Source: CAZEWZ01 sp964516765 (GTDB lineage Bacteria; Bacteroidota; Bacteroidia; Flavobacteriales; UBA7430). From it: 62,917 nucleotides of DNA. The first letter of the stretch is position 1, and each line of letters starts with the position of its first letter. Positions 25,936 through 34,207 of this stretch are shown here, in pieces. The position numbers and the translations under genes were made by a program. The notes beneath the pieces are model-generated. The model worked only from the letters and a program-made list of their open reading frames with translations. It made no database searches and was not told the DNA's origin. Location: NCBI GenBank assembly GCA_964516765.1, contig CAZEWZ010000008.1, positions 1 through 62,917 on the forward strand, given 5' to 3'.

Positions 25936-26045
25936 ATGAAAATAATCATTCTGCTAAAATACAAGATATTTATAGGATAGAAAACCTATTTGAATGTTAT
26001 CCCTAAGCATATAAAAAAAGAAAATAAAACTAGTGAATTATTTAC

Positions 26046-26549
26046 TTAAATACACTTAAAATAGTCAAAAGGCTCTAAACAATCAGAACATATATATAAA
26101 GCTTTGCATGCTGTGGAACTGAACATACTTTTGAGTTCAGTATTTTCTGACTTACACTGAGGGCATGCAATAGACTCTTCGTTAAGAAGAGTCTTTTTTG
26201 AGATCGATTCTCCCTCCGGAGGGGCAATCCCAAAAGCTCTTAACTTTTCTTTTGTCTCATCGTTCATCCAATCGGTGGTCCAAACTGGCTTATAGACTAG
26301 GGTAACTTTAACGGACTCATAACCTTTAGAATGAAGTTTTTCCTTAATCATCTGTTCGATCATGTCCATGGCTGGGCACCCACTATAAGTTGGAGTAAGA
26401 AGAATTTCGATAGAAGAACCATTAAACAAAATATCACGAACAACACCGAGTTCCACTATGGTAATAACGGGTATTTCAGGATCTGGAACCTCTGCAAGAA
26501 ATTTATAAACTTGCTCCTTGGGAGTTAGTTTGGTAAAATTATTTACCAT
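26046..26549 (-). CDS. paaD: Phenylacetyl-CoA epoxidase subunit PaaD
   Basis: The 167-aa protein has a DUF59/MIP18 domain (PDPEIPVITIVELGVVRDI, TPTYSGCPAMDMIEQMI) and a C-terminal zinc-ribbon-like segment with CPQC and CSDC pairs plus a final Cys. PaaD helps mature the iron sites of the phenylacetyl-CoA epoxidase. It is the last gene of paaABCD, overlapping paaC by 7 bp. A 9-bp hairpin with a T run (26172-26199) lies inside it on the opposite strand. Confidence 0.93.
   Translation of the reverse strand: MVNNFTKLTPKEQVYKFLAEVPDPEIPVITIVELGVVRDILFNGSSIEILLTPTYSGCPAMDMIEQMIKEKLHSKGYESVKVTLVYKPVWTTDWMNDETKEKLRAFGIAPPEGESISKKTLLNEESIACPQCKSENTELKSMFSSTACKALYICSDCLEPFDYFKCI
26172..26199 (+). terminator. 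Terminator-like hairpin antisense to paaD
   Basis: AGACTCTTC (26172-26180) pairs perfectly with GAAGAGTCT (26186-26194), followed by six T. It is oriented forward, opposite to paaD, within its coding sequence. It could stop antisense transcription or be chance. Confidence 0.35.
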
Positions 26550-27298
26550 TTGGCATCTGGATATGCGCGTTGTAAATATTGCATTTCTGTGAGAAGGTGT
26601 CCCAAATATTCTGTATGAATTCCCTTTTTACTCCCCGAGACCATATATACATTTTCGGGGATGGAAAGTGTCGCTTCTTTGAAATGTGATTGAATCTGGT
26701 CCATCAAATAAGATTTCATCTCTGAGCCTGAAATAGCAAAACCAGCCTTTTGCATTGCAATGTCCAGCTCATCTTGTTCATAAAGTTCTCCCAAAAACAT
26801 CCACAATTCATTCACAGCAGTTTGTATTCGCTCGTGCCCCTCTAGACTTCCGTCTCCAAGTCTTTTTAACCACATAAACAAATGCTGTCTATGGTAGGAA
26901 ATTTCTTTAGTTGCTTTTGCAGAAATACCAGATATTACCTCATCACTGACATCTGCGAGAACTTCATACACTTTCGTTAGATAGATAGTCATAAAGTATT
27001 GGCGGACAATGGTAAAAGAAAAATCTGTATTGGGTTGCTCTGCAAGCATAAAATTATAGAAGTCGCGCTCAGCACGTTTAAAAACTAAATCATCAGCTGT
27101 TCGGCCCTTCCCTTCTAGCTCGGCAGCATATATTAATAGAGCTTCAGCTTGTCCTAAGAGATCTAATCCAAGATTGGTTTGAGCAATATCTTCTTCTAAA
27201 AACGGACCATTGCTACACAACTCAGACTGACGATGAGATAAAATCAAACAAGTATCTCCTAATCTCAAACAAAATTTATATAAATTTTGACTAGTCAT
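26543..27298 (-). CDS. paaC: Phenylacetyl-CoA epoxidase structural subunit PaaC
   Basis: This 251-aa helical ferritin-like protein shows the PaaC features GDTCLILSHRQSELCSNGP, DIAQTNLGLDLLGQAEALLIYAAELEG, FNYMLAEQPNTDF-like segment (YNFMLAEQPNTDFSF) and KEISYHRQHLFMWLKRLGDGSLEGHERI. PaaC pairs with PaaA in the epoxidase core but lacks its own catalytic di-iron role. It sits between paaB (1-base gap) and paaD (7-bp overlap). Confidence 0.95.
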   Translation of the reverse strand: MTSQNLYKFCLRLGDTCLILSHRQSELCSNGPFLEEDIAQTNLGLDLLGQAEALLIYAAELEGKGRTADDLVFKRAERDFYNFMLAEQPNTDFSFTIVRQYFMTIYLTKVYEVLADVSDEVISGISAKATKEISYHRQHLFMWLKRLGDGSLEGHERIQTAVNELWMFLGELYEQDELDIAMQKAGFAISGSEMKSYLMDQIQSHFKEATLSIPENVYMVSGSKKGIHTEYLGHLLTEMQYLQRAYPDAKW

Positions 27299-27299
27299 A

Positions 27300-27596
27300 T
27301 TACATATTTTTCATACCGTCAGGCAAATCATAAAAGGTAGGATGACGATACACTTTATCGTTAGCAGGATCAAAAAAACTTTCATCGTTGAAAGGATCTA
27401 CAGCGATGATAGAATCAGACGGTACAACCCACAAACCTCTACCTTCTCCTCTTCTGGTGTAAAGATCTCTTGCATTTTGAACCGCCATTTCCTTATCATA
27501 AGCATGTACGGAACCTGTATGTTTGAAAGGGAGCCCTTTTTTTGCTTGCACAAAAACCTCCCAAAGACTACCTTGAGTATCTTCAGTTCTACTCAT
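27300..27596 (-). CDS. paaB: Phenylacetyl-CoA epoxidase subunit PaaB
   Basis: The 98-aa protein has the standard PaaB start SLWEVFVQAKKGLPFKHTGSVHA, DKEMAVQNARDLYTRRGEG and the WVVPSDSI segment. PaaB bridges PaaAC heterodimers in the epoxidase complex. Its start overlaps the paaA stop by four bases. Confidence 0.96.
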   Translation of the reverse strand: MSRTEDTQGSLWEVFVQAKKGLPFKHTGSVHAYDKEMAVQNARDLYTRRGEGRGLWVVPSDSIIAVDPFNDESFFDPANDKVYRHPTFYDLPDGMKNM

Positions 27597-28528
27597 GAAT
27601 TATTAGTTTGATGTTTTTTAGAATAAGCAAGAGCTGACTTACGAACCCATTCTCCATCCTTATGTGCTTTTTTGTGGTGATTTAAGCGCTTTAGACTACA
27701 CAATCCCCCGCCATTAACAACAGACCAAAATTCTTCCCAGTCAATAGCACCAATATCATAAGACTTTTCCTCCTCGTTCCATTTTAAATCTGGATCTGGA
27801 ATAGTGAGACCTATAAGTTCGGCTTGCATGACTGTTTTATTTATGAAACGTTTTCTTAAAACATCGTTAGATTCTTTCTTTATTTTCCATTTGATCGCAT
27901 TTCCTGAACGAGGAGAATCTGAATCATGAGGGCCAAACATCATTAGAGAAGGCCACCAAAATCTATTTAAAGAATCTTGTGCCATTTCTTTTTGCTCGGG
28001 CGATCCATTAGCCATTGCGGCAATAATTTCAAATCCTTGACGTTGATGAAAGCTTTCTTCTTTACATATTTTAACCATAGAACGCGCGTAAGGTCCATAA
28101 GAAGTCTTTTGCAAAGAAACTTGATTAGTAATGGCAGCTCCATCAACCAACCACCCAATAGCGCCCATGTCTGACCATGTTAAGGCTGGATAATTAAATA
28201 TACTCGCATATTTGGCATTACCTTGATGAAGTTTATCAATCATCTCGTCTCTGGTAATTCCAAGAGTTTCAACAGCACTATAAATATAAAGACCATGTCC
28301 TGCTTCGTCTTGAACTTTAGCAAGCAATATTTTCTTTGCTCTTAAACTAGGAGCTCTAGTGATCCAATTGCCCTCGGGCTGCATTCCTATCACCTCGGAG
28401 TGAGCATGCTGGGACATTTGCCTAATTAAGTGAGATCTGTATTCATAGGGCATATAGTCTCTGGGCTCAATTTTTTCATTGGCGTCAATTCTATCCTGAA
28501 AAATATGGTCTAATTGCTCTGCTCCCAT
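27593..28528 (-). CDS. paaA: Phenylacetyl-CoA epoxidase catalytic subunit PaaA
   Basis: The 311-aa protein has the di-iron ligand motifs KVQDEAGHG and CKEESFHQRQG, plus the PaaA block MQPEGNWITRAPSLRAKKILLAKVQDE and FGPHDSDSPRSGNAIKWKIK. It inserts oxygen into the ring of phenylacetyl-CoA, the key step of aerobic hybrid phenylacetate degradation. The order paaA-B-C-D is intact and tightly packed, but the reductase paaE and the downstream genes (paaG, paaZ, paaK and others) are not in this window. Confidence 0.97.
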   Translation of the reverse strand: MGAEQLDHIFQDRIDANEKIEPRDYMPYEYRSHLIRQMSQHAHSEVIGMQPEGNWITRAPSLRAKKILLAKVQDEAGHGLYIYSAVETLGITRDEMIDKLHQGNAKYASIFNYPALTWSDMGAIGWLVDGAAITNQVSLQKTSYGPYARSMVKICKEESFHQRQGFEIIAAMANGSPEQKEMAQDSLNRFWWPSLMMFGPHDSDSPRSGNAIKWKIKKESNDVLRKRFINKTVMQAELIGLTIPDPDLKWNEEEKSYDIGAIDWEEFWSVVNGGGLCSLKRLNHHKKAHKDGEWVRKSALAYSKKHQTNNS

Positions 28529-28582
28529 AGAATCAATTTATTTTGGTGTTGCTAAAGTTTAAATATTAATAACAAAATTAAG

Positions 28583-29638
28583 CTATTTTTTTTGTTCGAC
28601 CTCCCCTTGTGGTCGAAAGCTTAAATGCGCCGAACGCCCTTTCTTAAAAATCTTATTGCTGTTGGGTTTTCCTTTCCTGCGTATTTTTTGATCTTCAAAG
28701 GATAAATGTATAACTTCCTTACAAGTATCAGAGCAGCAATTATCTGTATTTTTTTTACAAATATCGCACTGCAAAAACAATAAATTACAAGCTACATTGG
28801 CACAGTTAGAATGGTTATCGCATGCGGCAGTACATTGATGACAGCTTGAAATGACTTCGGGAGAAATACGTTCGCCTCTTCTTTCATCAAAAACAAAGTT
28901 TTTTCCCTTAAATTTATTGTCTAAGCCTTGTTCTTCAATTTGTCTTGCATAATCTATAATACCCCCTTCTAACTGAAAAACATTTTTAAAACCTTTATGT
29001 TTAAAATAAGCACTGGCTTTTTCACACCGGATTCCACCGGTACAATACATGACGATGTTTTTATCTTCTTTGTGAGAGGATAAATTTCCTTCAATCAATG
29101 GCAGAGATTCTCTAAAGGTATCTACATCGGGGGTTATAGCATTTTTAAAATGACCAATCTCAGATTCATAATGATTTCGCATATCTACAAGAATAGTCTC
29201 TGAATCTTCTATGATTTGATTAAAACCTTCCGCATTCAAATGAACTCCCACATTTGTGACATCAAAACTTTGGTCGTCCAAACCGTCGGCAACAATCTTT
29301 TCTCTAATCTTTATTTTGAGCTTCAAAAATGATTTATTGTCTTGTTCTCTGGCTACATTCAGTCGAACTTCCTGAAGAAAATAAATCGAATCTAAGTGGA
29401 TCTTAAAAGAAGTAAATTGGTCTGCAGGGATCGATAATTGAGCATTTATCCCCTCGGTTGCAACATATATTCTACCCAATATATCCATCGAATCCCATTT
29501 GATGAACAAAGAATCTCTAAATCCTTGAGGGTGATCAATATGAGCATATTGGTAGAAAGAAATTGTAAGACGATCTTTTCCAGTTGAATCAATTAATTCA
29601 GATCTTTCTTTTGCACTTAGTTTATTGTACAGTTGCAT
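28583..29638 (-). CDS. trhO: tRNA uridine(34) hydroxylase, rhodanese family (TrhO)
   Basis: The 351-aa protein has an N-terminal acylphosphatase-like domain (about 20-115), a rhodanese domain with the active Cys in MYCTGGIRCEKASAYF, and a Cys-rich C-terminus (SSCHQCTAACDNHSNCAN ... CDICKK). This is the TrhO/YceA layout; the enzyme makes 5-hydroxyuridine at the wobble position of tRNA. The final 25 residues are Lys/Arg-rich. An AT-rich 8-bp hairpin (29641-29666) separates it from the upstream T9SS gene. Confidence 0.93.
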   Translation of the reverse strand: MQLYNKLSAKERSELIDSTGKDRLTISFYQYAHIDHPQGFRDSLFIKWDSMDILGRIYVATEGINAQLSIPADQFTSFKIHLDSIYFLQEVRLNVAREQDNKSFLKLKIKIREKIVADGLDDQSFDVTNVGVHLNAEGFNQIIEDSETILVDMRNHYESEIGHFKNAITPDVDTFRESLPLIEGNLSSHKEDKNIVMYCTGGIRCEKASAYFKHKGFKNVFQLEGGIIDYARQIEEQGLDNKFKGKNFVFDERRGERISPEVISSCHQCTAACDNHSNCANVACNLLFLQCDICKKNTDNCCSDTCKEVIHLSFEDQKIRRKGKPNSNKIFKKGRSAHLSFRPQGEVEQKK

Positions 29639-29713
29639 GCTATACTAATATTTAAATTTTAGTATAAGTAAAAATACTAAAAACTATGTAAAATTCAATA
29701 AGATAACAATAAA

Positions 29714-31129
29714 CTAGATTTTAACAAAAGAAAAGCGATGGATATAATTTGGGCTAATGAATTCAATTAGATAATTACCAGACCTTAAATATTGAATTGA
29801 AATATCGCCGGAACTCTGCCCTTTCTGAACTGTAATTCCTAAAGAATTATAGATCTTATAATCAAGTATATTTTCTATATCAGAATGATAATAAAGATTG
29901 TTTTGGGTCGGGTTAGGATAGAGAAAAGTAGGGCGTGAGGAGGGAGAATCAATATCCAAAAGACTAGACTCTATAGAACGATACATAACCGATGACTGGC
30001 TCATATTTCGATATACCATATGATATATTCCGGTATTGGCATCGTAGGCTAAATCGACTCCTTCCTTGTGGGACAAAACATCGCCTTGTGTTAAAGAAAA
30101 AGAAGGCTGACTTTGTCCATTCTGGAATATCATCCCAAAAATATCTTTCTTAGTCTCTCTATATTCTTCCCATGCGAGGACTTGAAGTAGGTCATCTCCA
30201 ACAATCTGAGGGTGGTTTTGAGATCCGTAACTGTCGGAATAATCTACCTCTGACCAGTCTAAAATCTCGTCTCCAAAAATATTTGTTTTACTCATATAGA
30301 CTTGAGAAAGACCATAAGGACTGCTCATCCATGTATTATATAGCGTATCTCCAATAAGATAACCATCAGATGAGGAAGCAGGACAAACAGCTAATTCCCA
30401 AGCAGTAGGATCGGTCAATACAGAAGTAGAAAAATCCGCACCGTTAATGGAGCTGATTCGAGTTTTGAATACACGTAAATCAGAGGTATTGTCACGATAA
30501 GAAACACCATAGAATGCACCGTTACCACCAACTAAAGATGGCGTACAGCACTCACATGGAGAATTATCTATAGAAATTAAATCTGTAAAGGAAATACCAT
30601 GGTCATATGACCTAACAACAACCTGAGCAGCATTAGACCATTGAGGTCCATAATGAATAAAGGCTATGACAGGGTTACCGTCGGGCAAAACCATCAGATC
30701 TATGCCTTCTGCATGATTTTCCCCCAACTCATATGCAGATTCAAAAATTGAAAAAGTCAATCCCCCATCGGTGGATTTTTGGAAGGCAATTTTTCTTGGG
30801 CTGGACTCAACAATATATGCTACATAAACGATCTCTCCTAGAGAAGAAATAGCTGGTCCCAAGCGACTTCCTACTTGAAAATCAACACCTTCCGGACTAA
30901 TACACTGTTCGCCGAGCCATTGTCCTTGCTTTTTTTTCTGTATAAAAATTTTCATATCCTCAGAGTTTTCTGTAAAAAGAACTAAGGGTTCCCCATCAAC
31001 CAAGCAAATTCTTGGTCGATAATTGCCTTCCACTGTAGGATTTATATTTTCTAGTTCAGACAAAACTAATGATTGTGCTTGTAAACCAACATAAAAGAAA
31101 ATAAAAAGGAAAATAATCTTATTTTTCAT
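29714..31129 (-). CDS. Secreted protein with Asp-box (BNR/sialidase-like) repeats and T9SS domain
   Basis: The 471-aa product has a signal peptide (1-19, ending LQAQ), a beta-propeller-type body with Asp-box motifs (STDGGLTF, SYDHGISF) and a type A T9SS domain at the end (FLYPNPTQNNLYYHS ... GNYLIEF ... FSFVKI). Asp boxes are structural turns of sialidase-like propellers and do not by themselves imply sialidase activity; no catalytic arginine triad could be assigned. It lies 28 bp downstream of bshC on the same strand. Function unknown, surface-located or secreted. Confidence 0.85.
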   Translation of the reverse strand: MKNKIIFLFIFFYVGLQAQSLVLSELENINPTVEGNYRPRICLVDGEPLVLFTENSEDMKIFIQKKKQGQWLGEQCISPEGVDFQVGSRLGPAISSLGEIVYVAYIVESSPRKIAFQKSTDGGLTFSIFESAYELGENHAEGIDLMVLPDGNPVIAFIHYGPQWSNAAQVVVRSYDHGISFTDLISIDNSPCECCTPSLVGGNGAFYGVSYRDNTSDLRVFKTRISSINGADFSTSVLTDPTAWELAVCPASSSDGYLIGDTLYNTWMSSPYGLSQVYMSKTNIFGDEILDWSEVDYSDSYGSQNHPQIVGDDLLQVLAWEEYRETKKDIFGMIFQNGQSQPSFSLTQGDVLSHKEGVDLAYDANTGIYHMVYRNMSQSSVMYRSIESSLLDIDSPSSRPTFLYPNPTQNNLYYHSDIENILDYKIYNSLGITVQKGQSSGDISIQYLRSGNYLIEFISPNYIHRFSFVKI

Positions 31130-31157
31130 AGGAATTTATTTGAAGACGTAACAGAAT

Positions 31158-32741
31158 TTATATTATTGGATCCTCCTCGATAAAGATGATGAAATTTGGA
31201 TCAAGTGGATTCAAGTCCCTCTTCAAACCAGCCATCCATGATTCTCCATATTTTAAGAAGAAAGGAATCATGTTGTCGTGACGCTCTTGAAGTTTCATAT
31301 CGGGAAAGAGTTTCTTTTTAACTAAACTAATCTGGTTTAAAGAAATTTCATGGTTTTTCTTTTCTGCTTTTTTCAACTTTTGCTCCAACTTAATCAATGA
31401 GTTGATATGCCTTTTTTTTTCAGCTTCAATGCCCGACTGAAGACCAGGATCTTTTGTTTTTTCAAGAATATCCTGAAAAATGGTATGTATCTGCTTGATT
31501 TGGTATTCCAGACTCAAATCGACAGATGAATTCTTCAGAATATACTTTTGGTGAAGAGCTTGTTCTTTTAGGAAGAAATCATGGGGCTCAAAACCTAATT
31601 TTTGGATCTTCTTGGCGATTTTACTCTCAATAAAAAGGAGAGAATTTCGAAGCACCAAAATAGGATAAACTATTTGATGAAATGCAAATGTACTTTTGAG
31701 CTGCATCCAATAATTAATTTCAGCGGAACCTCCAATCATAGCCAAATTAGGTAAAATTAGCTCTTTATAAAGAGGACGCATTAATACATTAGGGCTAAAA
31801 TGTTCTGGATAACATTCAATTTCATGCTTCATTTCTTCGATCGAAAATTGTAGCTCAGTATTAAGGATGTGAAATCTCGAACCTCTCTTCTCGATTCGTT
31901 CTCTCAAACCTGATTTCATATAAAAAAAATTAATATCACGAACATAAGCTTGACTCGGAAGCGACACGCTAGAATCTTCGATCATCTTTTTGTGGTTCTG
32001 TAAAATAATATCATTTTGGATTATAGGAATAGCTAATTTCTTTAGTTGAGGAGTGGCAGCATCAAGCACTAAGAGACCGTATTTCGAAAAGAGTGCATCT
32101 ACAAGATATCTAGTAGCACTTGCCAAATTTTGATGCTCTAAATATGAAGACGAAAATAAATTCAAGAGTTTCTGAGCTTCGGGACTAGAACCGAGCAACT
32201 TCTCAAGAACAGGAAATATCTCTGCGATACTTTCAGTCGGAATATCTCCGACAGCTCCTTTTATATTCTGATTCCAAACCAGTTTATCACCAAAGAGGTT
32301 CAGATGATTGACTTCCTGAAAATCATGATCCTCTGAAGCCATCCAAAAAATAGGAACAAAATGATTGTCTGGGTAAGAAATATTCAATTGTTCAGATAAA
32401 TTTATAGTGCTGAATATTTTGTAAATAAAATAAAGGGGACCTGTAAATAGACACAATTGGTGGCCCGTCGCTACAGTAAAAGTTTTTTTGCTTGAAAGGC
32501 TCGCTATCTGAGGAGACATTTTTAGAAAAGAAGGAAAATCTTGGTATTGCTCCTTTAAAACATCTACTAAAACTTCTCTATTAACTCCTTGTTTATGTTT
32601 CTCTATTAGTTGAGCGTTAAAATTTTGAATAGAAACTTTTCGGTGATAAAATGGATCTAAGTATGGGGACTCCGAAAGATAATCGAGAATGAATCTCGGA
32701 AATGATTGCGTTTGTTCGAAAGGAATTTTTTTGACTTTCAT
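31158..32741 (-). CDS. bshC: Bacillithiol synthase, cysteine-adding enzyme BshC
   Basis: The 527-aa protein carries the BshC block TVATGHQLCLFTGPLYFIYKI, the FWMASEDHDFQEVNH motif, and a long C-terminal coiled coil (about 420-475). BshC adds cysteine to GlcN-malate, the last step of bacillithiol synthesis; bshA and bshB are not in this window. Its presence suggests bacillithiol as a low-molecular-weight thiol, relevant to metal and oxidative stress. It is 32 bp downstream of ftsY. Confidence 0.95.
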   Translation of the reverse strand: MKVKKIPFEQTQSFPRFILDYLSESPYLDPFYHRKVSIQNFNAQLIEKHKQGVNREVLVDVLKEQYQDFPSFLKMSPQIASLSSKKTFTVATGHQLCLFTGPLYFIYKIFSTINLSEQLNISYPDNHFVPIFWMASEDHDFQEVNHLNLFGDKLVWNQNIKGAVGDIPTESIAEIFPVLEKLLGSSPEAQKLLNLFSSSYLEHQNLASATRYLVDALFSKYGLLVLDAATPQLKKLAIPIIQNDIILQNHKKMIEDSSVSLPSQAYVRDINFFYMKSGLRERIEKRGSRFHILNTELQFSIEEMKHEIECYPEHFSPNVLMRPLYKELILPNLAMIGGSAEINYWMQLKSTFAFHQIVYPILVLRNSLLFIESKIAKKIQKLGFEPHDFFLKEQALHQKYILKNSSVDLSLEYQIKQIHTIFQDILEKTKDPGLQSGIEAEKKRHINSLIKLEQKLKKAEKKNHEISLNQISLVKKKLFPDMKLQERHDNMIPFFLKYGESWMAGLKRDLNPLDPNFIIFIEEDPII

Positions 32742-32773
32742 AAATCAGTTTACTGAGTTTGCATTTGATTTCC

Positions 32774-33724
32774 CTATTTGAATAAAGAATCAACAAATTC
32801 AATTTTATTAAACACCTGAAGATCCTCAATCCCCTCGCCCACGCCAATATATCTGACCGGTATTTTAAATTGGTCCGACACACCAATGACCACTCCACCT
32901 TTGGCTGTTCCATCCAATTTAGTCAGCGCCAAGGCAGTTACATTAGTGGCTTTGGTGAATTGTTTGGCCTGTTCTATGGCATTTTGTCCAGTGGAAGCAT
33001 CAAGTACAAGCAAAACCTCATTTGGAGCACTAGGAAGTATTTTTTGCATCACTTTGCGAACTTTACCTAGTTCGTTCATGAGATTTACCTTGTTATGAAG
33101 CCTTCCAGCAGTATCTATAATCACAACATCAGATTGCTGTCTAACTGCCGACTCCAAAGTATCATAAGCAACGGAGGCAGGATCTGATCCCATTTTCTGT
33201 TTCACAATGGGCACATCGACTCTCTTTGACCAAATCTCTAATTGTTCTATAGCTGCAGCACGAAATGTGTCTGCAGCTCCCAAAACTACTCGAAGGCCTT
33301 TTTTCTTTAATTGATAGGCTAACTTACCAATCGTCGTGGTTTTCCCCACGCCATTTACACCCACGACCATAATCACATATGGATCTGGGCTTTGAGGTAT
33401 TTCAAATTCGTTTGTCTGATTTTTGTTGTTCTCCGAAAGAAGTTGAGAAATTTCATCTCTCAATAATAAATTGAGTTCTGATACACCCATAAACTTATCT
33501 TTAGATACTCTATCTTCAATTCGATCTATAATCTTTACCGTGGTTTCTACACCCACATCGGAACTAATCAGTACTTCTTCGAGTTTATCTAATACTTCGG
33601 CATCTACCTTAGATTTTCCGACTACGGCACGAGCAAGCTTAGAAAAAACACTTTCTTTGGTTTTTTCTAGACCTTGATTCAATTTTGCTTTCTTCTCTTT
33701 GGAGAAATAACTAAAAATACCCAT
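32774..33724 (-). CDS. ftsY: Signal recognition particle receptor FtsY
   Basis: This 316-aa SRP GTPase has the NG domain only, without a long acidic N-terminus: G1 GVNGVGKTTTIGKLAY, the insertion AADTFRAAAIEQL, DTAGRLHNK, TKLDGTAKGG and the closing GVGEGIEDLQVF. I chose the ATG at 33724 (MGIFSYFSKEKK) over the open extension to 33742. It docks ribosome-SRP complexes at the inner membrane. It follows rpmG and the DUF4295 gene, a common arrangement in Bacteroidota, with a terminator between. Confidence 0.96.
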   Translation of the reverse strand: MGIFSYFSKEKKAKLNQGLEKTKESVFSKLARAVVGKSKVDAEVLDKLEEVLISSDVGVETTVKIIDRIEDRVSKDKFMGVSELNLLLRDEISQLLSENNKNQTNEFEIPQSPDPYVIMVVGVNGVGKTTTIGKLAYQLKKKGLRVVLGAADTFRAAAIEQLEIWSKRVDVPIVKQKMGSDPASVAYDTLESAVRQQSDVVIIDTAGRLHNKVNLMNELGKVRKVMQKILPSAPNEVLLVLDASTGQNAIEQAKQFTKATNVTALALTKLDGTAKGGVVIGVSDQFKIPVRYIGVGEGIEDLQVFNKIEFVDSLFK

Positions 33725-33740
33725 GCAAATAATTTTATAC

Positions 33741-33776
33741 AAAAAAAAGCTTCTTTCAAATATAGAAAGAAGCTTT
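33741..33776 (-). terminator. Terminator between the DUF4295 gene and ftsY
   Basis: AAAGCTTCTTTC (33746-33757) pairs with GAAAGAAGCTTT (33765-33776). In the reverse direction the 12-bp stem is followed by a run of eight T, so it ends the rpmG-DUF4295 transcript. Confidence 0.8.
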
Positions 33777-33797
33777 AAATCAATTCAAGAAAACGGA

Positions 33798-33953
33798 CTA
33801 TTTATTTTGTAGGAAATCTTTTACTTTGTCCTTATTTAATATTTCTTCACGGAAGGTATAAGATCCTGTTTTTTCGGACCGCACCATCTTGATTGCTTTT
33901 GTAATATCTTTTGCACCTCTTTTTTGTAATGATGCTACTACTTTCTTTGCCAT
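33798..33953 (-). CDS. DUF4295 small basic protein
   Basis: The 51-aa protein begins MAKKVVASLQKRGAKDITKA and ends KVKDFLQNK. It matches the DUF4295 family, found in Bacteroidota next to rpmG and ftsY. Its strongly basic character and ribosomal gene context suggest it may associate with the ribosome; the function is not established. The ATG at 33953 lies 7 bp after the rpmG stop. Confidence 0.88.
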   Translation of the reverse strand: MAKKVVASLQKRGAKDITKAIKMVRSEKTGSYTFREEILNKDKVKDFLQNK

Positions 33954-33960
33954 AACTTAG

Positions 33961-34143
33961 TTATTTAATTTCGCGGTGAACCGTCATTTTCTTCAAAACT
34001 GGATTGTACTTTTTAAGTTCCATACGATCCGGTGAATTTTTTTTGTTCTTGGTTGTGATATAACGAGATGCACCCGGCAGACCAGATTTTCTGTGCTCTG
34101 TACACTCTAATATTACTTGAACTCTGTTACCTCTCTTTGCCAT
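33961..34143 (-). CDS. rpmG: 50S ribosomal protein L33
   Basis: The 60-aa protein matches bacterial L33: RVQVILECTEHR, SRYITTKNKKNSPDRMELKKYNP and the VHREIK end. It lacks the four-Cys zinc form (one Cys only), so it is the zinc-independent type. In many Bacteroidota rpmB (L28) lies just upstream; here the upstream neighbour is a peptidase gene 64 bp away, so rpmB must be elsewhere. Confidence 0.96.
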   Translation of the reverse strand: MAKRGNRVQVILECTEHRKSGLPGASRYITTKNKKNSPDRMELKKYNPVLKKMTVHREIK

Positions 34144-34207
34144 TTCTATACCTTTATTAAGATCGCAAATTTAAAAACATTTATCAGAGTACACAACAGT
34201 TCACAAC

